Positions 49,770-57,713 are shown, counted from the first letter of the stretch. The stretch: DNA of 64,000 nucleotides from Micromonospora halotolerans (GCF_032108445.1 NZ_CP134876.1:4154001-4218000); one strand, 5' to 3'. The notes: a model not told the origin generated them from the sequence alone. A program made the numbers and translations.

Positions 49770-49840
49770 TGGCCGGATCGTACACGCGTTCGACGTCCGA
49801 TGGGGGGCGGCCGCGGTGGCCGGGCGGCAGCCGCGCCGGG

Positions 49841-50623
49841 TCAGTCCCGGCCGGCCAGTGCGGCCGCCACGGCCAGGGCGAATCGCGTCGGGTTGTCGAC
49901 CATGATGTTGTGGCCGCAGTCCGGAATCGCCACCGCGTCGACACCCGCGGCGGCCAGCCGGCTCGCATCGGACCGCGGCCGGTCCGCCGCCGGATACAGC
50001 ACCGTGCGCGGCACGGCCAGCCTCTCCAGTTCCTCGCGTACGCCCGGGGTCGTGCCGCGGAGCAGGCTCATGGCCGTGCGGTAGAGCGCCTCCGGTCCGG
50101 CCAGGCGCATCGTGGCCGCCCACTCCGGCCCGACGAACGCCATCGTCTCGTCCCAGCCGTGGTCCAGGAACTCCTGCTCGGTGTGGTAGACGCCGATGCC
50201 CGAGCTGCCCGGCCGCTTCGTCGTCGGCAACGTCTCCGTCGCGTCGAGGGCGGGATCGACGAGCACGAGGCGGCGTACCAACCGGGGGTGGCGCGCCGCC
50301 AGCAGGACCGCGACGGCGCCGCCCGCGCTGTGCGCGATCACGTCGGCGTCCGTCACCGCCGCCTGGTCCAGCGCGTGGGCCAGCAGGTCCGCGTGCATGT
50401 CCAGGGTGTACGCCGCGTGCGCCGGCCGGTCGCTGATGCCGAAGCCCAGCAGGTCCAGGAGCAGTGAGCGGTGCCCGGCCAGGGCGGGGTGGGCGACGGC
50501 CTCGGCGTAGTAGGTGGCGGAGCTGGCACCGAGTCCGTGCAGGTAGACGCGGGTGGGTTCGGTGCCGGGGAGCTCGGCCCAGCGGATGCGGGAACCGTCC
50601 GGGGTCACGATGGCGCTGTGCAT
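49841..50623 (-). CDS. alpha/beta hydrolase
   Basis: The 260-residue protein has VYLHGLGASSATYY (oxyanion-hole loop near residue 27), the nucleophile region VIAHSAGGAVAVLLAARHP (serine near 97), LYPAADRPRSDASRLA with the acid, and IPDCGHNIMVDNPTRFALAVAAAL with the histidine near 239. It is a cytoplasmic serine hydrolase, substrate unknown. ATG 50623 begins directly at the conserved fold. It is divergent from the PadR regulator, with a perfect 10-bp inverted repeat between them, so it is likely the regulated gene. Confidence 0.93.
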   Translation of the reverse strand: MHSAIVTPDGSRIRWAELPGTEPTRVYLHGLGASSATYYAEAVAHPALAGHRSLLLDLLGFGISDRPAHAAYTLDMHADLLAHALDQAAVTDADVIAHSAGGAVAVLLAARHPRLVRRLVLVDPALDATETLPTTKRPGSSGIGVYHTEQEFLDHGWDETMAFVGPEWAATMRLAGPEALYRTAMSLLRGTTPGVREELERLAVPRTVLYPAADRPRSDASRLAAAGVDAVAIPDCGHNIMVDNPTRFALAVAAALAGRD

Positions 50624-50630
50624 GGCGAAG

Positions 50631-50656
50631 AAGATACCTCCATTCCGAGGTATCTT
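50631..50656. promoter_or_regulatory. probable PadR operator
   Basis: AAGATACCTC (50631-50640) and GAGGTATCTT (50647-50656) are perfect 10-bp inverted arms with a six-base spacer. They lie eight bases upstream of the hydrolase ATG and 40 bases upstream of the PadR gene. A -10 element TATGAT at 50683-50688 lies seven bases before the PadR ATG, so that transcript is probably leaderless. Confidence 0.75.
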
Positions 50657-50695
50657 GGCAAGAGGGTATATCGGCACGGGGGTATGATCTGGATC

Positions 50696-51220
50696 ATGTT
50701 GGAACTCGCGGTCCTCGGCTTCCTCTACGACGACCAGCTGCACGGCTACGACCTGCGGAAGCGCATCGCCGCCCTGACCGGGCACGTGCGCCCGATCGCC
50801 GACGGCACGCTCTACCCGCTGCTCAAGCGCCTGGAGGCGGCCGGACTGCTGACCCGCGAGCTCCAGCCCGGCCGGGTGGCCGCGCCGCGACAGGTGCTGT
50901 CGCTGACCGCCGCCGGCCGCCGGGCCCTGCTCGACCGGCTGCGCGAGCCCGACGACCTGTTCATCACCGACGAGAACCGGTGGTTCACCCTGCTCGCGTT
51001 CCTGCGTCACCTCGACGACCCGGCGGCCCAGGCGGCGGTCCTGCGGCGGCGCCTGACCTTCCTCACCCAGCCGGCCAGCTTCTTCTGGGACGGCGACCGG
51101 CCGCTGCGCGCCGCCGACTTCGACGACCCGTTCCGGCGGGGGCTGTTCACCATCGCGACGGCGACGACGCGCACCGAGCTGGCCTGGCTGCGGGAGACGC
51201 TCGCGGATCTCGACGCCTGA
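50696..51220 (+). CDS. PadR-family transcriptional regulator, long form
   Basis: The 174-residue protein has the PadR winged helix (LELAVLGFLYDDQLHGYDLRKRIAALTG...DGTLYPLLKRLEAAGLLTREL, wing RQVLSLTAAGRRALL) followed by a helical C-terminal dimerisation domain of the Vir_act_alpha_C type. I chose ATG 50696 because it lies a leaderless distance after TATGAT and gives the standard MLELAVLG start; ATG 50684 would fall inside the promoter. It should repress itself and the divergent alpha/beta hydrolase. The inducer is unknown. Confidence 0.93.
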   Translation: MLELAVLGFLYDDQLHGYDLRKRIAALTGHVRPIADGTLYPLLKRLEAAGLLTRELQPGRVAAPRQVLSLTAAGRRALLDRLREPDDLFITDENRWFTLLAFLRHLDDPAAQAAVLRRRLTFLTQPASFFWDGDRPLRAADFDDPFRRGLFTIATATTRTELAWLRETLADLDA

Positions 51221-51271
51221 GCGCCCGGGTGTCGCGGCGACCGGGCCGGAACGCCGGCGAGCCGGAGTTGG

Positions 51272-52195
51272 TCAGGCGATGGCGGTCAGGCGGGGGAGCA
51301 GCGGGGCCAGGGCGTCGACGGCGCCGGCGCGGACCACGAAGCGGGTGATCCCCCAGCGGCGCCGGTGCTCGGCGACGGCCGCGACGATCTCGTCAGCGGT
51401 GCCGACCAGCACGAACGGCGTGGCCAGCAGATCGGCGACGGTCAGCCCGGTGTCGGCGGCGATCGAAGCGGCCGCGGCCTCCGCGTCGTCGGTCACGGTC
51501 ACCTGCTGGACCAGGGCCTCCAGCGCGGGCGGCGCGTCCCGCCCGGCCGCCCCCGCCGCCACGTGCGCGAGCTGCGCCTCGATCTGGTCGGCGCGCCACC
51601 GCACGTCGTGGGCGTGGCCGTCGGCCAGGGTACGTCCGAAGCCGGTCAGCCCGACCACGTCGGCGTGCGCGCCGGCCCAGCGCAGCAGCGCCGAGTTGGC
51701 CGTACCCATGGTGAGCGGGACCCGGTCCCGCACCGGTCGCAGCTCGGTCAGCCGGGCGGCGTACGCGGCCAGCTCGGGGGTGTCCACGGTGACCTCGTTC
51801 CCGGCCAGCAGGTCCCGCACGGCCTCGGCGACCGCGACGCAGCGGCGGACCCGGGCGGCGACGTCGGGGCGCTCGCGCCCGACGGCCCGCCACTCGGCCG
51901 GGGTGTGCCCGGCGCCCAGGCCGAGCCGGGCCCGGCCGCCGGAGACCACGTCGAGGGTGGCCACGTCGGTGGCGAGCAGGATCGGCTCCCGCACCCCGGC
52001 GTTCGAGACGTACGAGCCGAGGCCGAGTGTCGACGTCACCGCCGCCGCGGCCGCGAGCGCCACGAACGGCGACGGGCCGTGGCCGGGGTGGTCGGCGGCC
52101 AGCAACGCGTCGAACCCGGCCGCCTCGACCCGTCGGGCCAGGTCGGTCCAGCTCGCCGCGTCGGTCGGGCCGGCCTGCACGGAGAAGGTCACCAT
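51272..52195 (-). CDS. LLM-class (luciferase-like) oxidoreductase, probably F420-dependent
   Basis: The 307-residue protein has MVTFSVQAGPTDAASWTDLARRVEAAGFDALLAADHPG at the start, TSTLGLGSYVSNAGVREPILLATDVATLDVVSGGRARLGLGAGHTPAEW, and a C-terminal TADEIVAAVAEHRRRWGITRFVV. These are marks of the TIM-barrel LLM family, in the F420-dependent branch (TIGR03621-like). It would use reduced F420, consistent with the npdG-like gene at 12232. The substrate is unknown. ATG 52195 is used; the upstream extension to 52279 is serine/proline-rich and not conserved in style. A hairpin lies 90 bases upstream. Confidence 0.9.
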   Translation of the reverse strand: MVTFSVQAGPTDAASWTDLARRVEAAGFDALLAADHPGHGPSPFVALAAAAAVTSTLGLGSYVSNAGVREPILLATDVATLDVVSGGRARLGLGAGHTPAEWRAVGRERPDVAARVRRCVAVAEAVRDLLAGNEVTVDTPELAAYAARLTELRPVRDRVPLTMGTANSALLRWAGAHADVVGLTGFGRTLADGHAHDVRWRADQIEAQLAHVAAGAAGRDAPPALEALVQQVTVTDDAEAAAASIAADTGLTVADLLATPFVLVGTADEIVAAVAEHRRRWGITRFVVRAGAVDALAPLLPRLTAIA

Positions 52196-52285
52196 CGGCC
52201 CAGCATTCCTTGGGTACGCCGGTCCCGGCCAGTCCGGACCCGCCGATTCTGCTGACCGGCGAATCCGCGGAAGTCTCATGGGCAG

Positions 52286-52323
52286 GGGCCCTTCCTTGAC
52301 GCCCAGGCGTCAAGGAGGGGCCC
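52286..52323. terminator. 18-bp hairpin downstream of the hemerythrin operon
   Basis: Arms at 52286-52303 and 52306-52323 pair over 18 positions with one G-U wobble and a two-base loop. The right arm contains AAGGAGGGGCCC, the same core as the hairpin at 42959-43010. It lies just past the stop of the minus-strand small frame, so it probably ends that operon. Confidence 0.75.
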
Positions 52324-52329
52324 GTCCTG

Positions 52330-52416
52330 TCACGCGGCCCGGTGCACGGCGTCGAGGCGGGACAGGTCGTCGTCGTTGAGGCGGAGCGCGGCGGCGGCGA
52401 CGGTGTCGACGGTCAT
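52330..52416 (-). CDS. 28-residue frame coupled to the hemerythrin gene (possible aldo/keto reductase tail)
   Basis: The frame MTVDTVAAAALRLNDDDLSRLDAVHRAA starts with an ATG that overlaps the hemerythrin stop codon by ATGA. Its sequence LRLNDDDLSRLDAVHR looks like the C-terminal helix of aldo/keto reductases. It may be the remnant left when a reductase gene was deleted, kept in frame by chance, or a real small peptide. A hairpin follows directly. Confidence 0.35.
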   Translation of the reverse strand: MTVDTVAAAALRLNDDDLSRLDAVHRAA

Positions 52417-52925
52417 GCGGTCTCCGTCCGTTCGAGGATGTCCCCGTCTCCGGGTGGCGTGACACCGAGCAGTTCCACGGGGTCGCCGCCCAGCCGGTTC
52501 AACGCGGCGGCCAGTTTCCGCTCCTCGTAGCTGAAGTGCGACTCCAGCAGCGCCGCCAGCCCGTCCAGCTCGGCCCGGACGGTCCGGCCGTCGGCCGCGC
52601 CGGCGAGCAGGGCGTCGATCCGGCGCAGCAGGTCGGCGACCACCCGGTGGTCGGCGCTCAGCTCGGCGAGCACGGGACGCAGCTCGGGCGCCCGCTCGGC
52701 CAGGGCCTGGAACGCGCCGCCGTCCTCGCCGGTGTGGTGCCGGTCCAGCGCGGCGCAGAAGCCGACGCAGTGCGCGCGCAGCTCCCGGGTCAGGGCGGCG
52801 CCGCCGGCGGGGGAGTCGAGGCTCGCGCGGAGCCGGGCCAGCTCCTCGCGGAGCCAGTGGTGGATCTCGATCAACTGGGTGCCGAGGGCGGTCAGCCGGC
52901 CGCTCGACGGGTGGGATGGGTGCAC
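52413..52925 (-). CDS. hemerythrin HHE-domain protein
   Basis: The 170-residue protein is a four-helix HHE domain. Candidate iron ligands are histidines in LIEIHHWLREEL near residue 22, LDRHHTGEDGGAFQAL near 63, LSADHRVVADLL near 91 and ESHFSYEERKL near 132, with the glutamates in HTGED and YEE. These proteins bind a di-iron centre and sense or handle oxygen, NO or peroxide. I chose GTG 52925 because AGGGGA lies upstream; the longer frame to 52982 is not conserved in style. It overlaps the small frame downstream by four bases. Confidence 0.9.
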   Translation of the reverse strand: MHPSHPSSGRLTALGTQLIEIHHWLREELARLRASLDSPAGGAALTRELRAHCVGFCAALDRHHTGEDGGAFQALAERAPELRPVLAELSADHRVVADLLRRIDALLAGAADGRTVRAELDGLAALLESHFSYEERKLAAALNRLGGDPVELLGVTPPGDGDILERTETA

Positions 52926-53007
52926 ATGGTCCCCTGCTGTCCCGCGCCTCCATGCCCACGGCGGCCTTCGTGCCGGGTGCACCGCGACGCTCCGGGCAGT
53001 GTACGCG

Positions 53008-53632
53008 TCACGAGGAGACCGCCACGGCGGTGCGGAAGGTGGCGGGATCGTCCAGCGCGGCGACCACGTACGCGGCCAGGTCCGCCCGGCTGATCTGGCG
53101 GCCGACCGGTGTGGCGCCGCCGATCGAGGTGCGGACCCGGCCGGTCGCCGGACCGTCGGTCAGACGGGTGGGGCGCACGGCGGTCCAGTCCAGCTCGGTC
53201 CCGGCCAGCAGTTCCTCCATCCGGGCCTGGTCGGCGTACGTGTCCCGCATGACGCGCCGCAGGATGCGGGCCGCGAGCCGGGTGCCGGGACCGGCGCCGG
53301 CCGGAACGGCGAGGCCGGCGGAGGAGAGCACGACCAGCCGCCGTGTGGTCCCCAGGGCCGCCACCAGGGCGGCCGTGCCGGCGGAGTAGACGGCGGTGGG
53401 TCCGCGACCGGCCGCGCCGAGCGCCGAGCGCCGAGACCTGGCCACGCAGCGCGGCACGCAGCTCCGCGGAGTGGAGCACGTCGGCGGCGTGCTGGCGCAG
53501 CCGGTGGTGCGGGTGGGCCGGCGACTGCGGGCGCCGGGCGACGGCGGTGACCGTGTGTCCAGCGGTCAGTGCCCGGTCGACGATGAGCCGTCCGGTGCGT
53601 CCGGTCGCGCCGACGACCGCGATGGCGGACAT
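53008..53632 (-). pseudogene. NAD(P)H-binding oxidoreductase split by a 7-bp repeat frameshift
   Basis: The gene begins MSAIAVVGATGRTGRLIVDRALTAGHTVTAVARRP, the start of a NAD(P)H-binding atypical SDR. The frame is good to about 53435. It then continues in another frame as SALGAAGRGPTAVYSAGTAALVAAL...RRLVVLSSAGLAVPAG...LDWTAVRPTRLTDGP...ISRADLAAYVVAALDDP to the stop at 53008. At the switch, GCGCCGA occurs three times in tandem (53414-53434). Two copies would restore one frame of about 206 residues. The change could be a fixed mutation, slippage-based on/off switching, or a sequencing error. Confidence 0.8.
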
Positions 53633-53656
53633 GAGGCTGCTTCCTCCCGGTCCCGG

Positions 53657-54112
53657 TCAGCGGCCGACCGCGGGCCGGGTCGCGGGCTGGAGCCGGAACG
53701 AGACGCCTTCCATGAGGCGCTGGTGCCGGGTGTTGTGGAAGCTGGCCACGCGCCATTCGCCGTCCGCGCCCCGCACCAGGGTCCAGGTCTGGATCTTGTC
53801 CGGCTTCCCCGGCCGCCCCTTGCCCGTGGCGCCGCGACTGACCAGCACGGCCACGTCGTCGGTGAGGAACCGGAGGTCATCGGCCTCGATGGTGAGCCGT
53901 GTGCCCTTGAGGAAGCTGTCGAAGAGCGCCTGGTGCGCGGCGCCGATCTCGGCCGCCCCTCGGTAGTGGGTGCCGACGTAGGTGACGTAGCTGGCGTCCT
54001 CGGTGAAGGCGGCGCCGTAGCCGGCGCCGTCTCCGCCGGCCCAGGCTTCGGCGAGCTGGTCCAGCAGGGCACGGATGGCGGCGTTGTCGCGCTGGCTGTC
54101 GGCCTGTCGCAT
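53657..54112 (-). CDS. SnoaL-like / SgcJ-type small protein
   Basis: The 151-residue protein has the NTF2-like cone fold marks: AAIRALLDQLAEAWAGGDGAGYGAAFTEDASYVTYVGTHYRGAAEI, FDSFLKGTRL, DDVAVLVSRGATG and TLVRGADGEWRVASFHNTRH. This matches the SgcJ/EcaC group of polyketide-cyclase-like or isomerase-like proteins. The function is unknown. ATG 54112 is used. It is divergent from a MarR regulator, across palindromic repeats, and the disrupted SDR gene follows it 25 bases on, so the three probably form one regulated unit. Confidence 0.88.
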   Translation of the reverse strand: MRQADSQRDNAAIRALLDQLAEAWAGGDGAGYGAAFTEDASYVTYVGTHYRGAAEIGAAHQALFDSFLKGTRLTIEADDLRFLTDDVAVLVSRGATGKGRPGKPDKIQTWTLVRGADGEWRVASFHNTRHQRLMEGVSFRLQPATRPAVGR

Positions 54113-54140
54113 GGTCTAACCTCCGGTGATAGCTGCACGG

Positions 54141-54180
54141 AGGAAGTGTCTTCCTTCAGGAAGCTTCTTCCTTAAAGAAG
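54141..54180. promoter_or_regulatory. interlocked palindromes, probable MarR operators
   Basis: Three overlapping inverted repeats occupy 40 bases: AGGAAG-tgt-CTTCCT (54141-54155), CTTCCT-tc-AGGAAG (54150-54163) and CTTCTT-cctta-AAGAAG (54164-54180). They lie between the divergent SnoaL-like and MarR genes. Shared half-sites suggest cooperative or competing binding by MarR dimers. Confidence 0.7.
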
Positions 54181-54202
54181 AGATTAGGGAGGGGATCGGT
54201 TC

Positions 54203-54649
54203 GTGTCAACTCCGCAGATACGTCCGGATGCCGCGATCTACCGGCGCTACCTGAGCGCGGTGCTGCTGCACGGCCACGCGGGCGCGAAGGAGTGCGGCCT
54301 CGGCGGCACCGACCTGTACGCGCTCAACATCCTGGAGCTGGCCGGGCCGATGACACCGGGCGAGCTGGGAGCGCGGACCGGCCTGACCACCGGGCCGACC
54401 ACCCGGCTCATCGACCGCCTGGAACAGGCCGGCTACGTGCGCCGGGTGCCGTCACCGGACGACCGGCGGAAGGTGATCGTCGAGCTGGTCGGCAAGCCGG
54501 CCGGCCTGGACGAGGTGCTGGCCCCGGCGCGCCGGAAGATCGGCGAGATCCTCCAGGGCTACTCCCCGGAGCAGCGGGAGGTCCTGTTCGACTACTTCGC
54601 CCGTGCCGCGGCCGCGTACGAGGAGGCCGCCGCCGAGTTGCGCCGCTGA
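54203..54649 (+). CDS. MarR-family transcriptional regulator
   Basis: The 148-residue protein has the MarR winged helix: LNILELAGPMTPGELGARTGLTTGPTTRLIDRLEQAGYVRRVPSPDDRRKVIVELV at residues about 47-102, with dimerisation helices on both sides. The DDRRK wing is intact. GTG 54203 has GGGAGGGG nine bases upstream. It is divergent from the SnoaL-like/SDR genes, which it likely represses through the operators at 54141-54180. The ligand is unknown; the cysteine near residue 33 (AKECGLGG) could be a redox sensor. Confidence 0.93.
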   Translation: MSTPQIRPDAAIYRRYLSAVLLHGHAGAKECGLGGTDLYALNILELAGPMTPGELGARTGLTTGPTTRLIDRLEQAGYVRRVPSPDDRRKVIVELVGKPAGLDEVLAPARRKIGEILQGYSPEQREVLFDYFARAAAAYEEAAAELRR

Positions 54650-54662
54650 GTCCGAGGTCGGC

Positions 54663-55994
54663 TCACTCGCCCTCGTCGCGTTCGTGGGGTTCGTGCCAGC
54701 GTGCCCGGTAGGCCGCCTCGTGGGCCTCGTGGCTGGTGCGCTCCTCGAAGACCAACCTCCGCAGCGCCCGCCGGCCCTCGTCGAAGACCACCACCTCGGC
54801 GGCCACCATGCCGACGGTGATGGCGGTCAGCAGCGTCAGGGCGGCCAGCGCGGGCAGGTGTACGGCCACCGGGATGCTCACGGCCAGCAGCAGCACGGCG
54901 ACGACCCGGGTCCAGCTCAGCGTGCGCAGGGTGCGGAGCTGGAAGAGCATGTTGCCGCAGATGTAGCAGATCACCCCGCCGAAGAGCAGCGGCACGCCGG
55001 GGCCGGGCGCCGGCAGGTGCTGCGCCACGTGGGGGTCGGCGATCTGGTGCACGATCATCTCCGCGCCGAGCGCGAACAGGATGATGCCGGCGATCATCGG
55101 CAGGAACAGGTAGCCGTAGGCGTCCCGGGCCATGGCGACGCGGGGGCCGTCCTCGGCGGCGTGCAGGGCGATCCGGGCGGCCGGCCCGATCATGTCGTAG
55201 TGCGCCCACCAGAGCGCGGCGGTGAAGAAGATGCCGAGCGCGGCCGCCGCCACGGCCGGCCAGGTCGGGGGCTGGCCGAGCAGGTTGCTGCCGACGCCCA
55301 CGGAGATGACCGACTCGCCCAGCGCGATGATCAGGATGAGGTCGTACCGCTCGGTCCAGTGCTCGGCGGAGGCCACGCCCCAGCCCCAGGTGCCCGCGAC
55401 GAGGCCCGTGGCGTACTGGAGCAGCACGACGAGCGCCCACAGCCCGTCCCGGACCGCCGCCGCCGAGAAGAGGTCGTCGATCTTCGGCGGGATCAGGGCG
55501 GCGATCCCCAGCAGCAGGGTGCTGCCCACCAGTTCGGGGGTGAACCGGAGGAGCTGCCGGCGCTCCGTCGGGCTGTCCCGCACGGCGTGCAGGTAGAGCA
55601 GCAGGTGCACGCCCCGGATGACGGTGTAGCTGATCGCCGCGACGATCGGCCCGGCCGCGTTGCCGCGCGGGTCCCGGAACGCGTTCGGCAGGGACAGGGC
55701 GAAGGTGAACAGGGCCGCCATGCCGACCGTCATGAGGACCGGGACGAAGCCCTCGCCGAGCCGGATCCGGGTGGCCACGATGCTGTGCACGACCCACGTC
55801 CACCACAGCACGGCGAGGACCAGCAGCGCGTGCAGCAGCGCGCCGCCGTTGACCTGGAGCGCGGTGGCCCGGGTGATGATGAAGAACGAGAAGACGAAGA
55901 CCAGGTCGAAGAAGACCTCGAACCGGTCCACCCGGGCCCCGGGCGCCACCGGCACCGCCGGCCCGAGGCGTCCCCGCCACCCGAAGCCGCTCAC
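54663..55994 (-). CDS. ltrA: low temperature requirement protein A (LtrA) family membrane protein
   Basis: The 443-residue protein begins APGARVDRFEVFFDLVFVFSFFIITRATALQV, the LtrA signature, and has about eleven membrane helices. TERYDLILIIALGESVISVGVG in the middle is the second family block. LtrA was named for growth of Listeria at low temperature; its biochemical role is unresolved. The protein acts in the plasma membrane. It is convergent with the MarR gene (13 bases between stops). The last 50 residues are charged and cytoplasmic. Confidence 0.93.
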   Translation of the reverse strand: MSGFGWRGRLGPAVPVAPGARVDRFEVFFDLVFVFSFFIITRATALQVNGGALLHALLVLAVLWWTWVVHSIVATRIRLGEGFVPVLMTVGMAALFTFALSLPNAFRDPRGNAAGPIVAAISYTVIRGVHLLLYLHAVRDSPTERRQLLRFTPELVGSTLLLGIAALIPPKIDDLFSAAAVRDGLWALVVLLQYATGLVAGTWGWGVASAEHWTERYDLILIIALGESVISVGVGSNLLGQPPTWPAVAAAALGIFFTAALWWAHYDMIGPAARIALHAAEDGPRVAMARDAYGYLFLPMIAGIILFALGAEMIVHQIADPHVAQHLPAPGPGVPLLFGGVICYICGNMLFQLRTLRTLSWTRVVAVLLLAVSIPVAVHLPALAALTLLTAITVGMVAAEVVVFDEGRRALRRLVFEERTSHEAHEAAYRARWHEPHERDEGE

Positions 55995-56039
55995 CGACCG
56001 AGTCTGTCAGCGTCGGGTCGGCGGCGGGTCGGATTGGGC

Positions 56040-56606
56040 TCAGCCCGGGCGGTGGCGCAGCCCGTCCATGAGCAGGTCGAGCAGGCGGCCGGCCTGGGCG
56101 CGCTGGTCCGGCTCGCCGGCCACCAGGGAGACGCCGCTCAGCCCGGCGAGCACGTCGGCGGGGGCCACGTCGGCGCGTACGGTGCCGGCGGCGGCGCCGG
56201 CCGCCAGCAGGTCGCTCAGCGCCGCGAGCAGCCGGTCCCGGCTGTGCGCGTACGGGTTGGCGCCGGAGGCGATGGCCAGCCGCAGCGCGTCGGCCATGCC
56301 TCGCTTGGTGGCGAGGTAGTCGACGAAGCGGTCCATCCAGGCCCGGACGGCCGCCTCGGCGGGCAGCGCCGCGAGCAGCTCGGGCACGGCGTCACAGAGC
56401 TTGGCCAGCTCCTTGCGGTAGGCCGCCTCGATCAGCGCCTCCCGGCTGGGGAAGTGGCGGTAGAGGGTGCCGATGCCGACGCCGGCCTCCTTGGCGATGC
56501 GGTCCAGCGTTACCTCGCCGCCGGCCTGGGAAAAGGTGTGGACCGCGACGTCCAGCAGTCGCTGCCGGTTGCGCAGCGCGTCGGCGCGCAGCGGGCGGTC
56601 GGGCAC
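56040..56606 (-). CDS. TetR/AcrR-family regulator
   Basis: The 188-residue protein has a TetR helix-turn-helix at residues about 8-55 (RNRQRLLDVAVHTFSQAGGEVTLDRIAKEAGVGIGTLYRHFPSREALIEAAYRKEL), followed by a ligand domain with GLSGVSLVAGEPDQRAQAGRLLDLLMDGLR. I chose GTG 56606 because GAGGAGGGGCC lies directly upstream; the frame to 56654 adds a proline-rich tail. It is divergent from the SDR gene. Two perfect palindromes with a CGGAGG...CCTCCG core lie between, its probable operators. It likely represses both genes until a substrate of the SDR or a related toxin binds. Confidence 0.93.
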   Translation of the reverse strand: MPDRPLRADALRNRQRLLDVAVHTFSQAGGEVTLDRIAKEAGVGIGTLYRHFPSREALIEAAYRKELAKLCDAVPELLAALPAEAAVRAWMDRFVDYLATKRGMADALRLAIASGANPYAHSRDRLLAALSDLLAAGAAAGTVRADVAPADVLAGLSGVSLVAGEPDQRAQAGRLLDLLMDGLRHRPG

Positions 56607-56652
56607 GGCCCCTCCTCGGCTCGACCGGGGCGTGGGCCCGGCCGGGTTTGGC

Positions 56653-56699
56653 AACCGGAGGAGCCTCCGGTTAGGGTCGGAGTAACGGAGGATCCTCCG
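56653..56699. promoter_or_regulatory. two TetR operators in the SDR promoter region
   Basis: AACCGGAGG-AG-CCTCCGGTT (56653-56672) and CGGAGGATCCTCCG (56686-56699) are perfect palindromes with the same half-site. Their centres are 30 bases apart, about three helical turns, so two dimers would bind the same face of the DNA. Confidence 0.8.
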
Positions 56700-56755
56700 C
56701 TTCTCATCGTAGCGCTCGGACGACCGGTCCGTGCCGCCGCCGACAAGGATGGATC

Positions 56756-57700
56756 ATGACCACCAGCACAGCCGTCAGCACCCCGTTCTCCCGCGAGACC
56801 ACCGCCCTGGAGGTGGTCCGTGACCTCGACCTGACCGGCCGGCGGGCCGTCGTCACCGGCGGCGCCTCCGGCATCGGCGTCGAGACCGCCCGCGCGCTCG
56901 CCGCCGCCGGGGCCGACGTCACCCTCGCGGTCCGCAACACCGAGGCCGGGCAGCGTGCCGCCGCCGACATCACGGGCACCACCGGCAACGACCGGATCCT
57001 GGTCGCCCCGCTCGACCTGGCCGACCTCGGCTCGGTAGCCACCTTCGTGCGCACTTGGGACGGGCCGCTGCACATGCTGGTCAACAACGCGGGCATCATG
57101 GCCTCGCCCGAGATGCGCACCGAGCAGGGCTGGGAGATGCAATTCGCGACCAACCACCTCGGGCACTTCGCGCTGGCCACCGGGCTGCACCCGGCCCTCG
57201 CCGCAGCCGAGGGCGCGCGGATCGTCTCGGTCAGCTCGGCGGCCCACCTGCGCTCGCCGGTGGTCTTCGAGGACATCCACTTCCGGCAGCGGCCGTACGA
57301 CCCGTGGCAGGCGTACGGGCAGTCGAAGACCGCGAACGTGCTCTTCGCGGTGGACGCCACCCGGCGCTGGGCCGACGACGGCATCTACACCAACGCGCTC
57401 ATGCCGGGCGCGATCCGGACCAACCTCCAGCGCTACATCAGCGAGGAGGAGCTGGACCGGATGCGCACGCAGAGTGGCGGCGGCGCGGCGTACTGGAAGA
57501 ACCCCGAGCAGGGCGCCGCCACCTCGGTGCTGGTCGCCGCCTCGCCGCTGGTCGCCGGCGTCGGCGGCCGGTACTTCGAGGACTGCCAGGAGGCCGGGCC
57601 GAACCAGCCGGGCACCCGCACCGGCTACGCCCCGTACGCCCGGGACCCCGAGGCCGCCGAGCGGCTCTGGGCGGTCTCCGAGGAGCACCTGCGCGGCTGA
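56756..57700 (+). CDS. short-chain dehydrogenase/reductase
   Basis: The 314-residue protein is a classical SDR: the cofactor motif TGGASGIG near residue 39, NNAGIMA near 110, the catalytic serine in VSVSSAAH and YxxxK in YGQSKTAN near 182. Its length and TNLGHF-like NHLGHFALATGL segment match the retinol-dehydrogenase/WW-oxidoreductase-like group, which usually uses NADP. The substrate is unknown. ATG 56756 has AAGGA upstream. Expression is probably repressed by the divergent TetR protein. A strong terminator follows. Confidence 0.93.
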   Translation: MTTSTAVSTPFSRETTALEVVRDLDLTGRRAVVTGGASGIGVETARALAAAGADVTLAVRNTEAGQRAAADITGTTGNDRILVAPLDLADLGSVATFVRTWDGPLHMLVNNAGIMASPEMRTEQGWEMQFATNHLGHFALATGLHPALAAAEGARIVSVSSAAHLRSPVVFEDIHFRQRPYDPWQAYGQSKTANVLFAVDATRRWADDGIYTNALMPGAIRTNLQRYISEEELDRMRTQSGGGAAYWKNPEQGAATSVLVAASPLVAGVGGRYFEDCQEAGPNQPGTRTGYAPYARDPEAAERLWAVSEEHLRG

Positions 57701-57713
57701 CCCGGAAACGACG

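Noticed and set aside
45008..57700. secondary-metabolite gene cluster
   Set aside because: The SDR, SnoaL-like, LLM and hydrolase genes are scattered with separate regulators, and there is no polyketide synthase, NRPS, terpene or RiPP core gene.
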